Positions 52,833 to 61,254 of a DNA stretch of 64,000 bases are shown here, piece after piece (position 1 is the first letter of the stretch; each line of letters begins with the position of its first letter). The notes under the pieces were generated by a model. The model saw only the letters and a program-made list of their open reading frames with translations, searched no databases and was not told the origin of the DNA. Both the position numbers and the translations under genes were made by a program. Source of the stretch: Streptomyces spinoverrucosus (GTDB taxonomy: Bacteria; Actinomycetota; Actinomycetes; Streptomycetales; Streptomycetaceae). The stretch is from the NCBI RefSeq assembly GCF_006539505.1, contig NZ_BJND01000043.1:32350-96349 (forward strand). Reading direction: 5' to 3'.

Positions 52833-53930
52833 ATGGCCAGGGGCAAGCGGGGCGTGATGGCGGCGGCCGTGACGGTGGTGTGCGCGGTCACCGTGCTGGC
52901 GGCACCCGGCATGGCGTTCGCGGCACCCGCACCGACCCCCACCCCGTCCGTGACCCCTGGCACGACTGCCGGTTCGGCTCCCGGTTCGGCTCCAGCCACG
53001 AACGAGGAGCTCGAAGCCGTCCGCAAGCAGCTCGACACCCTCTACCGTGAGGCCGCCTCGGCCACCGACGCCTACAACGCGGCGGAGGAGAGGGCCGAGC
53101 AGCAGTCCACCCAGATCGTCGCGCTGGCCAAGCGGATCGTCGAAGGCCAGGAGAGGCTCGACGAGTTGAAGAAGCGCGCCGGCGCCGCGGCCGCCGCGCA
53201 GTACCGCACCGGCGGCCTCCCACCCGAGGCCCATCTGATGCTCAGCGACGACCCGGGCGAGTTCCTCGACGGCACCGGACTCGTCCTCCAGGGCCAGCGC
53301 GCCACCAAGCATCTGCTGGCCGAAATGACCCGTACCCAGCAGGACTTGAAGCAGTACGCCAAGGACGCCTCCGCCCAGTGGGAGAAGCTGGAGGCAAACC
53401 GCAAGGCGAAGGCCGCCGCCCAGAAGAAGATCGAGCAGCGGATCGCGGCGGCGGAGAAACTGGAGTCCCAGCTGGAGAAGGAGGAGAAGGAGCGCCTCGC
53501 CAAGCTGGAGGAGGAGGCCGCCTACCAGGCGCAGACCGCCTGGCTGGACTCCGGCGTCCTCGACGAGATCGACGGCACGGCCACCGAGCAGGGCAGGGCG
53601 GCCGTGAAGTTCGCCACGGAGCAGATCGGCAAGCCGTACGAGTGGGGCGCCGAGGGCCCGACGACGTACGACTGCTCCGGCCTGACCTCCCAGGCCTGGG
53701 CGGCGGCCGGCAGCGCCATCCCGCGGACCTCGCAGGAGCAGTGGAAGCAGCTGAAGCGCATCGACATCAAGGACATGCGTCCCGGCGACCTGATCATCTA
53801 CTTCGACGACGCCTCCCACGTAGGGATGTACGTGGGCGACGGTGCGATGGTGCACGCCCCGCGGCCGGGGCGGACGATCACGATCGCGGGTGCGGGTTCG
53901 ATGCCGATCCTGGGGGTCGTACGGCCCTGA
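52833..53930 (+). CDS. NlpC/P60 peptidoglycan hydrolase with coiled coil
   Basis: A 365-residue secreted cell-wall hydrolase. A signal peptide ends AFA-APAP (about 30), followed by a Pro/Thr linker. A long coiled coil (about 55-235, rich in Glu/Lys/Gln/Ala) leads to a C-terminal NlpC/P60 domain (about 250-365). The catalytic Cys is in YDCSGLTSQ and the His in ASHVGMYVG. It resembles the RipA/RipB and Cwl endopeptidases that cut D-Glu-mDAP bonds during growth and sporulation. ATG at 52833. Confidence 0.9.
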   Translation: MARGKRGVMAAAVTVVCAVTVLAAPGMAFAAPAPTPTPSVTPGTTAGSAPGSAPATNEELEAVRKQLDTLYREAASATDAYNAAEERAEQQSTQIVALAKRIVEGQERLDELKKRAGAAAAAQYRTGGLPPEAHLMLSDDPGEFLDGTGLVLQGQRATKHLLAEMTRTQQDLKQYAKDASAQWEKLEANRKAKAAAQKKIEQRIAAAEKLESQLEKEEKERLAKLEEEAAYQAQTAWLDSGVLDEIDGTATEQGRAAVKFATEQIGKPYEWGAEGPTTYDCSGLTSQAWAAAGSAIPRTSQEQWKQLKRIDIKDMRPGDLIIYFDDASHVGMYVGDGAMVHAPRPGRTITIAGAGSMPILGVVRP

Positions 53931-54192
53931 GGACGCCGGTGACGTGGGCCACGTGACCCACCCCACGCTCCCCCGGCGCCAAACCCCCCGCAGACGTGAC
54001 CTTCGTCATCCCGGTCCCGGCGGCATCCTGTCCAACTGCGGTATGGAACGCGGCATATGACAGTGGCCGACCGCCGAGCGGCGTGCCTCACACCATTCCG
54101 TTGCGGCGCCGACACCCGCTATGGTCCCCGTCGGTGGGGCGAGGTCCCTCGCACCCGCCATGCCCTCGGGGGGAGGGAAGGAACCCAGGACA

Positions 54193-55545
54193 ATGCCCGT
54201 ACCCGTACCGCGGCAGAGAGCGATCCCGGCCGTGGAGAGTGGTCAGGCGCAGGCCGCGCCCGCAGTCCGCGGCCTCTCCGGTGCATCCGGTGGTCCCGGT
54301 ACTGAGGCTCCGCGCAACGAAGCGCACAAGGAAGAGAAGGCCGCGAAGACCACCACCAGCACCACCACTGACACCAACCTCACGCTGCTGCTGATCGAGG
54401 ACGACCCCGGCGGCTCCCCGATCGTGCCCGAACTGCTCGACCAGGCCGGCAAGCCGATCCGGATCCGCACCGCCCGCAACCTCACCGAGGCCGCGCGGCT
54501 GCTGACCGACGACGTCCACTGCATCCTGCTGGACCTCGCGCTGCCCGCGCCCGGCCGGGCCGACGACAGCGGCGACGAGCTGTCCGTCCTGCGGCACGTA
54601 CTGGAGCTCGCGCCCCGGCACGCCGTCCTCGCCCTCACCGCGTCCGGCGACGCCGAGCGCGGCGCCGAGGCGGTCCGCGTGGGCGCCCAGGACTACCTGT
54701 TCCGCGACGAGCTGGACGGCCGGCTGCTGAGCCGCGCGATCCGCTACGCAGTGGAGCGGAAACGTTCCGACACAGCCGAGCGGCGGCTGGCCGAGGGCCG
54801 GCTGCGCGCCCAGGAGAACCGTCGGCTGGAGCGCGGGCTGCTGCCCACACCGCTCCTGCACGGCTCCCCGCTGCGCTTCGCCGCCCGTTACCGCCCCGGC
54901 CGCTCGCGCGCGCTGCTCGGCGGCGACTTCTACGACGTGGTCCGCACCCCGGACGGCACCGTGCACGCCATGATCGGCGACGTCTGCGGGCACGGTCCCG
55001 ACGAGGCGGCGCTCGGCGTGGAGCTGCGCATCGCGTGGCGCGCGCTGACGCTGGCGGGCCTGTGCGGCGACCAGCTGCTGAACACGCTGCAGCAGGTGCT
55101 GGAGCACGAACGCTCGGACGACGAGATCTTCGCGACGCTGTGCACGGTCGACATCGCGCCGGACGGCCGCCGCGCGGGCCTGTGCCTGGCCGGTCACCCG
55201 GCCCCGCTGGTCGCCCGCCCAGGCCGCGCGCCGCGGCTGCTGCCGTACGACAACAACGGCCCCGCCCTCGGCCTGCTGCCGGGCGCCCGCTGGCCGCGGA
55301 TGCAGGTGGAGCTGGGCCGGGAGTGGAGCCTGATGCTCTACACCGACGGCCTGATCGAGGGCCACATCGGCGAGGGCCGCGAGCGCCTCGGCCAGGACGG
55401 CATGGTCGAGATGATCAGCCGCCAGCTGGCCCAGGGGCTGCGCGGCGAACAGCTGCTGCGGGCGGCGGTCAACGAGGTCCGGGAGCTCAATGGAGGCGAG
55501 CTGGCGGACGATGTGGCGGTGCTGTTGCTGGATCGGGTGCCGTAG
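54193..55545 (+). CDS. Receiver-PP2C (SpoIIE-type) phosphatase
   Basis: A 450-residue protein: a Thr/Lys-rich N-terminal 60 residues, a CheY-like receiver (about 63-180) and a C-terminal PPM/SpoIIE phosphatase (about 225-450). Receiver residues LLIEDDPG and Asp in LLDLALPA are present, but the usual signalling lysine is replaced in QDYLFRDEL. Phosphatase metal motifs LGGDFYDVV, GDVCGHGPDEAAL and GGELADDVAVLLL are intact. Such proteins dephosphorylate anti-sigma factor antagonists. ATG at 54193; an ATG at 54121 is possible. No kinase is adjacent. Confidence 0.88.
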   Translation: MPVPVPRQRAIPAVESGQAQAAPAVRGLSGASGGPGTEAPRNEAHKEEKAAKTTTSTTTDTNLTLLLIEDDPGGSPIVPELLDQAGKPIRIRTARNLTEAARLLTDDVHCILLDLALPAPGRADDSGDELSVLRHVLELAPRHAVLALTASGDAERGAEAVRVGAQDYLFRDELDGRLLSRAIRYAVERKRSDTAERRLAEGRLRAQENRRLERGLLPTPLLHGSPLRFAARYRPGRSRALLGGDFYDVVRTPDGTVHAMIGDVCGHGPDEAALGVELRIAWRALTLAGLCGDQLLNTLQQVLEHERSDDEIFATLCTVDIAPDGRRAGLCLAGHPAPLVARPGRAPRLLPYDNNGPALGLLPGARWPRMQVELGREWSLMLYTDGLIEGHIGEGRERLGQDGMVEMISRQLAQGLRGEQLLRAAVNEVRELNGGELADDVAVLLLDRVP

Positions 55546-55618
55546 CGGCGTACGCGTCGGCGTCCGATGAATGTCCGCGCCGGACCAGTGTCGGCGTCCG
55601 ATCAGAGTCGGCGCCTGC

Positions 55619-55969
55619 TCACCGCCCGCCGTTGTACGGCCCGTACGGGCCGTCGCTGCTCGAACCCCGGCGGGCGCGGCCTCCGCCCGGGAGGCCGCGC
55701 AGGGCCGGGCGGACGTCGACCATGTACACGATCGTCGCGATGAGGCCGATGATCGGCAGGAACGACAGGATGTTGAAGATCAGGTTCACCACGAAGGCGA
55801 GCCCGAGGATGATCAGCCAGAAGGGCTTGGTCTGCTTGTCGGCCGCGCGGTAGGCGTCCTCGCGGCGGGTGGCGGCGTCGATCAGAGCGAAGCCGCTGAA
55901 AAGGATCAGGGCCATGCTCAGCAGCCACATGAACCCGACGAATCCCTGCATCAGCACAACGTCCACCAC
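55619..55969 (-). CDS. DUF2516 membrane protein
   Basis: A 116-residue DUF2516 protein with an N-terminal helix (about 8-28) and a hydrophobic stretch able to make one or two more (about 49-85, FWLIILGLAFVVNLIFN and PIIGLIATIVYMV). A Gly/Arg/Tyr-rich cytoplasmic tail ends it. The function is unknown and the family is restricted to actinobacteria. The first GTG at 55969 is used. The hbhA-like gene lies upstream on the same strand. Confidence 0.82.
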   Translation of the reverse strand: MVDVVLMQGFVGFMWLLSMALILFSGFALIDAATRREDAYRAADKQTKPFWLIILGLAFVVNLIFNILSFLPIIGLIATIVYMVDVRPALRGLPGGGRARRGSSSDGPYGPYNGGR

Positions 55970-56030
55970 CCGTATCGGCTAGTTCCTACGCGGTCACCGT
56001 ACCCGCAACCGCCTGCCCGTCACCCGAAGA

Positions 56031-56063
56031 ACGGGCCGGGCACCCAAGGAGTGCCCGACCCGT
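56031..56063 (-). terminator. Hairpin terminator after the HBHA-like gene
   Basis: ACGGGCCGGGCAC (56031-56043) pairs with GTGCCCGACCCGT (56051-56063) with one mismatch and a 7-nt loop, about 60 bp beyond the stop codon of the HBHA-like gene. Confidence 0.75.
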
Positions 56064-56120
56064 TACTGATCACCCGTTCGTGTTACTAAGTGTGACCGCG
56101 GACGATGTCCGCGCATCGCG

Positions 56121-56726
56121 TCACTTACCCGAAGGCGTCGTCTTCTTCACCGTGGTCGCCTTACGAGCGGCCGGGGCCTTCTTGGCCGCGGGCTTCTTCG
56201 CCGGGGCGGCCTCCGCCTTGGCCTCGGTCGTAGCCGTGGCGGGCTTGTCCTCCTTGGCCTCGGCCGACTTGGTGTCCGGCTCGACGGCGATGGCCAGTTC
56301 CTCGATCCCCTCGGCCGTCTCGCCCCGCCAGCCGCGCACGGCCTGCTCGCCGTGCTCGGCGACCTTCTCGTAGGTCTCCCGGGCCTTCACGGCGTACTCG
56401 GCGGCCACGCCGACACCGCGCAGGGCGAGGTCCTGGGCGGTCTCACCCAGCTTCTTGAGGTCGGAGTCGAGGGAGCCGAGGAACTCGTTGACCTTGGTCT
56501 GGACGGTCTCCTGCGTCTCCTTGACGCGGGCGGTGGCCTTCTCCTGGACGGCCTTGGGGTCGGTGTTGCGAACGGCCTCGATACGGGCCGGCGCCTCGGC
56601 GCGCAGCTGCTCCACCAGGCCCGGCACCTTCTTGGCCTGCTGGAAAGCCAGGTCGGCGGTGCCGGCGGCGAAGTAGAGCGGCCGCGGGTCGGTGAGGGTC
56701 TTGCGCAGGTCGTCGGTGATGGCCAT
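56121..56726 (-). CDS. Heparin-binding hemagglutinin (HBHA)-like coiled-coil protein
   Basis: A 201-residue protein without signal peptide. It is helical and coiled-coil through about 150 residues (RKTLTDPRPLYFAAGTADLA opening; AVQEKATARVKETQETVQTKV). It ends in a Lys/Ala/Pro-rich tail (PAKKPAAKKAPAARKATTVKK), the hallmark of mycobacterial HBHA, whose tail binds heparin and is methylated. In a soil actinomycete the tail may bind DNA, lipid surfaces or wall polymers instead. ATG at 56726 with GGAGG 9 nt upstream. It follows an HTH gene by 61 bp. Confidence 0.82.
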   Translation of the reverse strand: MAITDDLRKTLTDPRPLYFAAGTADLAFQQAKKVPGLVEQLRAEAPARIEAVRNTDPKAVQEKATARVKETQETVQTKVNEFLGSLDSDLKKLGETAQDLALRGVGVAAEYAVKARETYEKVAEHGEQAVRGWRGETAEGIEELAIAVEPDTKSAEAKEDKPATATTEAKAEAAPAKKPAAKKAPAARKATTVKKTTPSGK

Positions 56727-56787
56727 GGTGCTGGTCCTCCCGGTGGCTTTCTGTGAGGGTTTTGGGTCCCGCCGCGGTCCGCCCGGC

Positions 56788-57327
56788 TCAACCGGCGGAT
56801 CGCTGCTGCGGGTCGGCGTCGCTGTCGTCGGCAGCACGGGGGGCGCGTACGGCGCTGTCGCCCCCACCGCTGCTGCCGTCGCCATCTCTCATGCCGCTGA
56901 GATCGCTGATGGCACTGCTGTCGCTGATATCGCTGCTGTCACTCGGGTCACCGTCCTGCTCCGCGCTCTCCTTGGCGGCCTCGAAGCCGTTCTCCTTGCG
57001 GAACGACTCGTAGACCTGGAGCAGCACCTGCTTCTGCCGCTCGTTCAGCGTGGGATCGGCGAGGATGACGGCACGCGTCTCCACCTCGTCCCGGTCCCGC
57101 TCGTCGAGGATCCCGGCCCGCACGTACAGCGTCTCGGCGGAGATCCGCAGCGCCTTGGCGACCTGCTGCAACACCTCCGCGCTCGGCTTGCGCAGCCCGC
57201 GCTCGATCTGGCTCAGATACGGATTGGACACCCCGGCGGCGTCGGCGAGCTGCCTGAGCGACAGCTGCGCGTTGCGCCGCTGTTCACGCAGATACTCACC
57301 AAGATTGCCGACGTTGAGCGATGCCAT
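56788..57327 (-). CDS. XRE/Cro-type transcriptional regulator
   Basis: A 179-residue regulator with an N-terminal HTH_3 domain (about 8-65; LREQRRNAQLSLRQLADAAG, VSNPYLSQIERGLRKPS). A conserved middle (NERQKQVLLQVYESFRKENG) and a disordered Ser/Asp-rich tail of about 60 residues follow. It lies just upstream of the HBHA-like gene on the same strand, an arrangement seen in other actinobacteria, so it may regulate that gene. ATG at 57327. A perfect inverted repeat sits 26 bp upstream, probably its own operator. Confidence 0.87.
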   Translation of the reverse strand: MASLNVGNLGEYLREQRRNAQLSLRQLADAAGVSNPYLSQIERGLRKPSAEVLQQVAKALRISAETLYVRAGILDERDRDEVETRAVILADPTLNERQKQVLLQVYESFRKENGFEAAKESAEQDGDPSDSSDISDSSAISDLSGMRDGDGSSGGGDSAVRAPRAADDSDADPQQRSAG

Positions 57328-57352
57328 ACCTCCACCATGCCGCGCCCCGCTA

Positions 57353-57380
57353 ACTATTGCAAGCACCCGCTTGCAATAGT
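57353..57380. promoter_or_regulatory. Perfect inverted repeat upstream of the HTH gene
   Basis: ACTATTGCAAGC (57353-57364), ACCC, then GCTTGCAATAGT (57369-57380): 12-bp perfect arms, AT-rich for this genome, 26 bp upstream of the regulator's ATG. It is the size and place of an operator that would block its promoter. A leader hairpin is the alternative. Confidence 0.75.
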
Positions 57381-57505
57381 GCGCCACACCACCCGGACGG
57401 CCGCACCAAGCGCCCTACGTGGTGGACGCGTCTCACTGAAGGTGACCCGAACTGACCCAACGCTGCGTCCGGCTACCTACGGTCGTTCCAACAGCGACCA
57501 GCCGT

Positions 57506-57757
57506 TCAGGAACGTCCCGGGGCGAGGACCTGGTCGCGGTAAGCACGCCACGACTCGAACGATCGAGCAGAGTCCTTGGTGAGGAAGTTTCCCGACCCCG
57601 TGTCGAAGGCTCGCGCGTTCAGCGCGTCCGCGATCGCGAGTGCGGCCTGAGCCGCTGCTTCGCCGTGGCCATGGATGAACATGCTGACACCGGCGAGTAC
57701 AGCGTCATAGATCTCCTCGACGAGTTCGAGGCCGAGCGCGAAGCACTGAATCGGCAC
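57506..57757 (-). CDS. Small hypothetical protein
   Basis: An 83-residue frame from a GTG at 57757. It reads plausibly as protein: LVEEIYDAVLAGVSMFIHGHGE, then ALAIADALNARAFDTGSGNF and SWRAYRDQVLAPGRS. No family is recognised and no ribosome site is clear. It may be a real small gene or the end of a decayed one in a less conserved stretch. Confidence 0.35.
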   Translation of the reverse strand: MPIQCFALGLELVEEIYDAVLAGVSMFIHGHGEAAAQAALAIADALNARAFDTGSGNFLTKDSARSFESWRAYRDQVLAPGRS

Positions 57758-57836
57758 TGCAGATGCTCAGCCTCCCCGTCGACGCCCCGAGTCTCGGTAA
57801 ACCTGCCTCAAGGGGCAGCCGACGGGGGCGCGATCC

Positions 57837-58433
57837 TCATGGCAGGTCGGCTCTCCTACGGCCTGCACAGTCCTGCGGAGGGGGATCCGAGGCAAGCACG
57901 GCGTGGCAGGCCGACCAGGCTGGTTGGCTCAGCAAGGGGCGGAAGCGGGTGAACAGGGCGAGGAGTTCAGCTCCCCACTTCTCGCTGAAGGATGGGTCAA
58001 TGCGGGCGAGGTCGAGTTCGTTGGCCGCCGACAGCTCAGCGAAGTCCCGGCGATGCTGCGGCTCGGGATTACGGGCACGGCCAGTGAACCTGTCGCGGAA
58101 CGAGGCGTCGGCATCCGCGAGGCTTGGATAGGTGGCCTTCCGGTCGCACGAGGCGTAGAGGTACACGATGGCTTCGGCCTCGGCGCCGATCGCCGCTGCG
58201 AGTTCGGCGCGGCGCTCCAGGGACATCAACGCTGTGGGGAAGCCGTCAGTGCCGTAGAACGCATGGCACAGGCCCGCAAGCTGGAGGGCGGGGCGGGCGC
58301 CCCATACCGCGAGTTGCTCTTGGACGCGCTGGAGGTGCGCCAGGAGAGTACCGCCTGGGTGGGCGATCTTTGCGGCTCCGAGCTCGCGCAGGAGCGCGAT
58401 GGCCTGATCGCAAGCGGCAGGGGGAACAGGCAC
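57837..58433 (-). CDS. DUF6817-type metal-dependent hydrolase-like protein
   Basis: A 198-residue protein with AAKIAHPGGTLLAHLQRVQEQLAVWG near the start and LQLAGLCHAFYGTDGFP, whose His residues are reminiscent of an HD-type metal site. This is the pattern of the family called DUF6817; activity is unknown. The GTG at 58433 has AAGGA 9 nt upstream, whereas the frame extends to 58556 through a basic stretch unlike protein. Conservation with neighbouring loci seems low. Confidence 0.65.
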   Translation of the reverse strand: MPVPPAACDQAIALLRELGAAKIAHPGGTLLAHLQRVQEQLAVWGARPALQLAGLCHAFYGTDGFPTALMSLERRAELAAAIGAEAEAIVYLYASCDRKATYPSLADADASFRDRFTGRARNPEPQHRRDFAELSAANELDLARIDPSFSEKWGAELLALFTRFRPLLSQPAWSACHAVLASDPPPQDCAGRRRADLP

Positions 58434-58811
58434 GGGCGGGATCCTTCCGTCGCTCGGGTCGGCACCCGTCCGTGCCTTCGCTTGGGGTCCGGACCCGCGA
58501 AGGCGCCGGACGGGTTGCCGCCTGGGCCCTGCGCTGATCATCGCGGGTGGCGCCAATACCGGTCAATCCCACGGTTTTCTAGCTATACCCAAGTTATGGC
58601 TTGGGTCTGCGGTCCGATACAGCGGCAAGCGCATAGGGCGTTCTCGGCAGCACAGCATGTTTCACCTTCGCTGAGACAGGTCATCCGTGGTGTCCGTAGC
58701 CGACGGCGCCTCCTGCCGCGATGAGTTCCGGTCGGCGCGCGAGTCTGTTCTGGTGAGCGTCGTTGGACGTCGTACGACGCTGCCCGGCACGAGAACACCA
58801 CGGAGGACACC

Positions 58812-59627
58812 ATGACGACCACACCGGACGAACCGACCGGCACGCTGACCGGACGCCCGCCCGTCGTCGACCTGGCCACCTGGCAGGCCGCCCGTGACGA
58901 GTTGCTGGTCCGCGAGAAGGCCCACACCCGCGAGGGCGACGCCATCGCCGCGGCCCGCCGTCGGCTGCCGATGGTGGAGTTCGACGGGACCGTCGAGGTC
59001 GTCGGGCCCGACGGCCCGGTGCCGTTCCTCGACCTGTTCCAGGGGCGCGACGAGCTCGTGGTGTACAAGCACATGTGGTACGACGGTGCGCCGCACCAAG
59101 GGCAGTGCGAGGGCTGCACCACCACGGCCTGGCACATGAAGGACGCCGTCTACCTCAACGCCCGGGGCGTGTCGTTCGCCGTCCTGACCACGGGCCCATG
59201 GGACGAGGTGGCTCCCTACGTCGAGTTCATGGGGTACACCCAGCCCTGGTACTCGGTGCGGGGCGTGGAGGAGCCCGTCGGCGGCGACATGGGTTACCTC
59301 GCCTGCTTCCTGCGCGACGGCGACCGCGTGTTCCTCACCTACTCCACGACGGGCCGTGGCAACGAGCCGGTCAACGGGTCCTTGGCCCTGCTCGACATGA
59401 CGCCCTACGGCCGCGGCGAGGCGTGGGAGGACAACCCCGAGGGTTGGCCCGTGATCGGCGATGTCCGCGAGGGGTCCCCGTCCGAGCGCCGCCAGGCCTG
59501 CTGGTACTGGCGCACGGACGCGAACGGGAACGCCACGTGGGGCCCGACCAGCCGCCCGGTGCCCCAGTGGACCCGCCCCGGCGCGACCCCCGTGGAGACC
59601 CTCGGCCGACACGGCCACCACCACTGA
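58812..59627 (+). CDS. DUF899 thioredoxin-fold family protein
   Basis: A 271-residue DUF899 protein. It opens with RPPVVDLATWQAARDELLVREK, then contains FDGTVEVVGPDG, the conserved VVYKHMWYDG, and a CEGCTTTAWHMKDAVYLNARG segment with two cysteines placed like a redox pair. DUF899 proteins resemble peroxiredoxin/thioredoxin folds but their substrate is unknown. ATG at 58812. The 255 bp upstream hold no gene. Confidence 0.88.
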   Translation: MTTTPDEPTGTLTGRPPVVDLATWQAARDELLVREKAHTREGDAIAAARRRLPMVEFDGTVEVVGPDGPVPFLDLFQGRDELVVYKHMWYDGAPHQGQCEGCTTTAWHMKDAVYLNARGVSFAVLTTGPWDEVAPYVEFMGYTQPWYSVRGVEEPVGGDMGYLACFLRDGDRVFLTYSTTGRGNEPVNGSLALLDMTPYGRGEAWEDNPEGWPVIGDVREGSPSERRQACWYWRTDANGNATWGPTSRPVPQWTRPGATPVETLGRHGHHH

Positions 59628-59733
59628 CGCGCGTTCGCCGACGGAGCCGTGATCGTTCCTCGCGGCGGCACTTCCACCAACTACGGTGGCGGAAAACCGT
59701 TGGGTACTTCAACAGCACAGGGAATCATGAAGC

Positions 59734-60612
59734 ATGCGACCGGATGGCTGGTACCTGACTGAAGACGTCGACGATTTCCTCGTCCGCGCCGGAGACTTCC
59801 TGCGCTCGCGACCCGGCCTGCACGTCATGGCGCTGACGTGGGCCGAGAGAGTGCGTACGCGTGGGGCGGACGCGTTCGGCACCGAAGCCCCCGTCTTCGG
59901 CGTGCTGGGACGAGCGGGCAAGGTCCACGCCACCTTCCACCGCCTCCCACCCCGCGCCCTGTCCCCCACCCCGCTCACTCCTGAGCAGGCCGATACCCTC
60001 GCCGCCCACCTGGCCGCCCTCGGGCACTCCCTGCCCTCCGTCAGCGCCGACCACAGCACCGCCACCGCTTTCGCCGAGGCCTGGCAGCGGCACACCGGCG
60101 CGACGCCGAAACTCCGCGACACCCGGCTCCGTCTGTACCGCCTCGGCACCCTCACCCCACCGGAGCCGCTGCCGGCGGGCCGGGGCCGCGTCCTGGGCGA
60201 GGACGACCTTGAGCAAGTCATGTTCTGGTGCGGCGAGTTCGCCAAGGCCGTCGGGGAAGTCGTATCCATTGACGCCGACTCCTGGGCGAGCACGCGCTTC
60301 GCCGACAAGCGCTACACACTCTGGGAAACCCCGGACGGCACCCCCGTCTCCATCGCGGGCTTGAACCCGCTGATCGGCGGCCAGATCCAGGTGGACATCG
60401 TCTACACCCCGGCCCACCTGCGCGGTCGCGGCTACGCGGGCGCCGTGACGGCGGAGGTGAGCCGGGCCGCGCTGGCCGCGGGCGCGAGGGAGGTCGTGCT
60501 GTTCGCGGACCGGTCCAACCCCACCAGCAACGCCCTCTACCAGCGCCTCGGCTATCGCCAGCTCACCGACTGGGCGGCATACGACTTTATGGGCGGCAGA
60601 CTGACCCCATGA
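59734..60612 (+). CDS. GNAT-family N-acetyltransferase
   Basis: A 292-residue protein with a C-terminal GNAT domain. The acetyl-CoA loop is YTPAHLRGRGYAGAVTAEVSR (about 229-249), followed by FADRSNPTSNALYQRLGY. The N-terminal half (about 1-140) is an additional domain seen in larger GNAT proteins. The substrate is unknown. ATG at 59734. Its stop codon overlaps the start of the DinB gene, so both are cotranscribed. Confidence 0.87.
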   Translation: MRPDGWYLTEDVDDFLVRAGDFLRSRPGLHVMALTWAERVRTRGADAFGTEAPVFGVLGRAGKVHATFHRLPPRALSPTPLTPEQADTLAAHLAALGHSLPSVSADHSTATAFAEAWQRHTGATPKLRDTRLRLYRLGTLTPPEPLPAGRGRVLGEDDLEQVMFWCGEFAKAVGEVVSIDADSWASTRFADKRYTLWETPDGTPVSIAGLNPLIGGQIQVDIVYTPAHLRGRGYAGAVTAEVSRAALAAGAREVVLFADRSNPTSNALYQRLGYRQLTDWAAYDFMGGRLTP

Positions 60613-61202
60613 CAGCAACGGACACCAAAGCCGATCTCCACTTCTACCTGCAGTCCGCCCGCGATGCCCTGCTGTGGAAGCTGGACGGGCTCTCGGAGTA
60701 CGACATCCGGCGTCCGCTGACGCCGACGGGTACCAACCTCCTCGGGCTGGTGAAACACGTGGCCAGCGTGGAGTTGGGGTATCTCGGCGACGTCTTCGGG
60801 CGGCCGTTGGGTGAGCCGCTGCCCTGGCTCGACGAGGGCGCCGAGATCAACGCGGACATGTGGGCCACCGCCGACGAGTCCCGGGAGTTCGTCGTGGACC
60901 TCTACCGCCGGGCGTGGGCGCACGCGGACGCGACGATCGACGCCCTCCCGCTGGACACCGTCGGCAGGGTGCCTTGGTGGTCGGACGGCAAGGATGAGGT
61001 GACGTTGCATCACGCCGTGGTGCGGGTGATCGCCGACACGCAACGGCACGCAGGGCACGCCGACATCCTCCGTGAGCTCATCGACGGTGCCGTGGGGATG
61101 CGGCAGGACAACACCGGCGTCCCGCCGGGCGACTCGGCCTGGTGGGAGGACTACCGCGCCCGGCTGGAGCGGGCGGCTCGGGAGGCCGACGAAGGCGCGT
61201 AA
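60609..61202 (+). CDS. DinB-family protein, copy 1
   Basis: A 197-residue DinB/YfiT-like four-helix protein. Likely metal-binding histidines are in GLVKHVASVELGYLG (about 50), LHHAVVRVIADTQRHAGHADILRELIDG (about 135-160). Relatives include thiol-dependent S-transferases such as mycothiol-dependent enzymes. Start overlaps the GNAT stop by 4 bp (ATGA). A second DinB gene follows in opposite orientation. Confidence 0.87.
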   Translation: MTATDTKADLHFYLQSARDALLWKLDGLSEYDIRRPLTPTGTNLLGLVKHVASVELGYLGDVFGRPLGEPLPWLDEGAEINADMWATADESREFVVDLYRRAWAHADATIDALPLDTVGRVPWWSDGKDEVTLHHAVVRVIADTQRHAGHADILRELIDGAVGMRQDNTGVPPGDSAWWEDYRARLERAAREADEGA

Positions 61203-61254
61203 AGCGTGGCGGCGGTCGGCGTGCGGCCGCCGCCCGGCTTTCCGGCTCACCGCG

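Noticed and set aside
57903..58724. A 273-codon plus-strand frame opposite the DUF6817 gene
   Set aside because: The minus strand carries the recognisable family pattern and a proper ribosome site; the plus frame shows neither.
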